In this document: piece after piece, positions 6,010 through 7,660 of the stretch
Layout of the letters: each line of letters starts with the position of its first letter
Position numbering within the stretch: position 1 is the stretch's first letter
DNA from: Alphaproteobacteria bacterium
Lineage (GTDB): Bacteria > Pseudomonadota > Alphaproteobacteria > Geminicoccales > Geminicoccaceae
Direction of reading: 5' to 3'
Length of the DNA stretch: 7,660 nucleotides
Assembly: GCA_026982585.1 (NCBI GenBank)
Contig: JALSGW010000423.1
Location: 1-7,660 of the forward strand
Notes under the pieces: model-generated
The model's input: the letters and a program-made list of their open reading frames with translations, nothing else
Databases searched by the model: none
What the model was told of the DNA's origin: nothing
Program-made: the position numbers and the translations under genes

Positions 6010-6030
6010 GGCTCGGTTCGGCGCCAAGCC
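6010..6030 (-). terminator. Weak hairpin between smc and the atpI promoter
   Basis: An inverted repeat with two 7-nt arms and a 7-nt loop. On the minus strand GGCTTGG pairs with CCGAGCC, with one G-U wobble. It begins 9 nt after the smc stop codon and ends just before the -35 element of the atpI promoter, the expected place for a terminator. There is no T-run after it, so it is at best a weak or Rho-assisted stop. It may be fortuitous in this GC-rich DNA. Confidence 0.3.
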
Positions 6031-6038
6031 GTGCGGCA

Positions 6039-7660
6039 CTATGCCGTAGCCCGCAGCGCCAGCGCCTCCGAAAGCGCCAGCGACAGCACCCGCGACACCC
6101 CGCGCTCGCCCATGGTCACCCCGAACAGCCGGTCCATGTGGCCCATGGTGTAGGGATGGTGGGTGACCACCAGAAAGCGGAGCCCCCGTTCGCGCGCGAG
6201 TTCCTTCATGAGCCCCACGAAGCGCGCCACATTGGCGTCGTCCAGCGCCGCATCCACCTCGTCGAACACGCACAAAGGCGGCGGATGCGCCTGCTGGAAG
6301 GCGAACAGCAGGGCGAGCGCGGCGAGGCTCTTCTCGCCCCCGGAGAGCAGGCTCAGACGCTGCAGCCTTTTGCCGGGCGGCCGCACCAGAAGCTCGAGAC
6401 CCGCGCGCAGGGGATCCTCCTCGCCCACCCAGGACAGCCGCGCCTCGCCCCCGCCGAACAGACGCCGAAACAGATCCCGGAAGCGGCCATCCACCTCCCG
6501 GAACATGGCGAGGAGCCGCTCCCGCGCCTCCCGCTCGAGCCGCCGGGCCGCCCGCTCGAGGCGCGCCGACGCGGCCGCGAGCTCCGAGCGCTGCGCCTCC
6601 AGGGCATCCAGCTCCCGGACCACCTCCTCCAGCTCCCGGGCGGCCACCAGATTGACCGTCCCAATTCGGGCCAGCAGCCGTTCGACCCGCTCCCGTTCCG
6701 CCTCGATGCGCTCCAAAGGCCAGCTCGCGAGCAGCGCCTCGAGCTCCAGGCGGCCTTCCTCGTCATCCCGGGGAAGACCGCCGAGCCGCCGGCGCAGCAG
6801 CTCTTCGGTGCGGGAGCGCTCCACCTCGGCTTCGCGCCGCCGCGCCTCCAGCACCTTCCGCCGCTCGGCGAGCGCCCCGCGTCGCTCACGCATGCATTCC
6901 ACCCGCCGGCGCAGCTCGAGACAGCGCTCCCGTTCGCGCGCGAGCGCCCGGTTTGCGGCCTGGAGTTGTTCCTCGATGCGGACCCGCATCCCCGCCCAGG
7001 CATCGGGATCCTCCTCGGCGCCCACCGTCTCTTCGCCGTCCAGCTCGGACAGACGCTGGGCCAGCTCCCGGCACCAGGCCTCACCGCGGCGTCGTTCCCC
7101 GGCGATGCGCTCCAGATGGCGACCGAGCCGCTCCGTCTCCGCGACCGCCTCTTCCCGCGCCCGCGCGCGGCGCCGGCAGCGTTCCTCCCACTCCCTGAGC
7201 GCCCGCTCGGCCTCCCGGACCCGGGCCTGCGCCCGTTCCCTGAGCGCCCGCGAGCGCGCGGCCTCCTTTTCGATGTCACGAAGCCGGCCGGAGAGCGCCT
7301 GGCGTTCGGCCGCCAATGCCGCCCGCTCGGCCTCGACCCGGGCCTCGAGGTGGTCGAGCTCCTCTCGCCTTTTCGCGAGGGCGGCGAGCTCCCCCCGCAG
7401 CACGGCGCATCGCTCCTCCAGCCGGCGCAGGGCCTCCATCCGGGCCCGTTGCTGTTCCGTCCGGTCGGCGAGGTCCCGGGCCGCCGCCGTCGCCCGCGCC
7501 TCGAGCTCGCGGATCCGGCTCGAGCAGGCGGCGTGCTCGGCCTCGAGCTGCTCGGTTCCAAGCTGCCCAAGCCGCTCCGTGAGCGCGTCCAGACGCGCCT
7601 GGAGGCGCTCCAGCTCCGTGTTCCGCACCGCGCGCAGCCGCTCTGCCTCGCGCCGTCGAG
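6039..7660 (-). CDS. Chromosome segregation protein SMC, C-terminal half (partial)
   Basis: The 3' part of smc; the reading frame is open to the right edge and the N-terminal head, first coiled coil and hinge lie outside. SMC dimers are ATP-driven DNA-organising clamps that work with ScpA/ScpB in chromosome compaction. Residues here are counted from the codon at 7628. A highly charged Arg/Glu/Ala coiled coil fills about 1-375, interrupted near 196-212 and 283-300. The conserved RIGTVNLVA (321-329) marks the approach to the head. The C-terminal ATPase lobe has the ABC signature LLSGGEK (427-433), Walker B with catalytic Glu LCVFDEVDA (452-460), the D-loop ALDD (461-464), the H-loop histidine H490 in VTHH, and the alphaproteobacterial-like MDRLFGVTMGERGVS (498-512). 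All head motifs of this half are intact. About 540 residues are visible, roughly the length expected after the hinge. The stop is TAG at 6039-6041. Confidence 0.95.
   Translation of the reverse strand, partial: RRREAERLRAVRNTELERLQARLDALTERLGQLGTEQLEAEHAACSSRIRELEARATAAARDLADRTEQQRARMEALRRLEERCAVLRGELAALAKRREELDHLEARVEAERAALAAERQALSGRLRDIEKEAARSRALRERAQARVREAERALREWEERCRRRARAREEAVAETERLGRHLERIAGERRRGEAWCRELAQRLSELDGEETVGAEEDPDAWAGMRVRIEEQLQAANRALARERERCLELRRRVECMRERRGALAERRKVLEARRREAEVERSRTEELLRRRLGGLPRDDEEGRLELEALLASWPLERIEAERERVERLLARIGTVNLVAARELEEVVRELDALEAQRSELAAASARLERAARRLEREARERLLAMFREVDGRFRDLFRRLFGGGEARLSWVGEEDPLRAGLELLVRPPGKRLQRLSLLSGGEKSLAALALLFAFQQAHPPPLCVFDEVDAALDDANVARFVGLMKELARERGLRFLVVTHHPYTMGHMDRLFGVTMGERGVSRVLSLALSEALALRATA

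Noticed and set aside
6900..7660. Repeated GAG/CGC-type codon patterns in smc as a DNA repeat array
   Set aside because: The pattern comes from the Glu/Arg/Ala-rich coiled coil. There is no fixed repeat unit or spacing, so it is neither a CRISPR nor a tandem repeat.
1..7660. tRNA, rRNA, insertion sequence, integrase or CRISPR
   Set aside because: I searched by eye on both strands and saw no cloverleaf with TψC-like sequence, no transposase motifs, no terminal inverted repeats and no regularly spaced direct repeats.

Overview
This is a very GC-rich window in which every gene I can support lies on the minus strand. It therefore reads biologically from right to left. The best clue to the host is the ATP synthase cluster. 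It encodes only the membrane (F0) part, in the order I-a-c-b'-b, with two different b-type subunits and no F1 genes following. Its subunit a has the His/Glu arrangement known from alphaproteobacteria and mitochondria. Together with the GC content, this suggests an alphaproteobacterium, perhaps Rhodospirillales-like. The order-level guess is inference only.

Layout in transcription order. (1) 7660-6039: the C-terminal half of the chromosome-partitioning ATPase SMC, whose N-terminal half and hinge lie beyond the right edge. (2) 6038-5921: a short intergenic region with a weak hairpin and a good housekeeping-type promoter (TTGACA, 17 bp, TAGGGT). (3) 5920-3427: the F0 operon atpI, atpB (a), atpE (c), b' and b. 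Its genes are 30-61 nt apart, except for a 4-nt ATGA overlap between b' and b. (4) 3371-859: a short-chain dehydrogenase of the 3-hydroxyacyl-CoA dehydrogenase type II family. It is followed after 14 nt by a thiamine-diphosphate enzyme of the acetolactate-synthase superfamily, probably as one transcript. (5) 858-629: an intergenic region with a conspicuous AT-rich island that is probably a promoter/operator. (6) 628-197: a small XRE-family regulator. (7) 196-1: no recognisable gene.

How the genes work together: subunits a and c form the proton path and rotor, b/b' form the peripheral stalk that would hold an F1 sector encoded elsewhere, and AtpI is an assembly helper. The dehydrogenase/ThDP pair looks like a small metabolic module (acyl-CoA or branched-chain carbon metabolism) whose substrate cannot be read from the sequence. 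The XRE gene has its own upstream region and is probably a separate unit.

Most of the window is ordinary core genome. I did not find a convincing undescribed system. The points worth a second look are the uncharacterised dehydrogenase/ThDP pair next to the F0 operon, the atpI promoter, the AT-rich island before the XRE gene and the start and N-terminus of b'. Very long open frames on the plus strand are GC-driven shadows.
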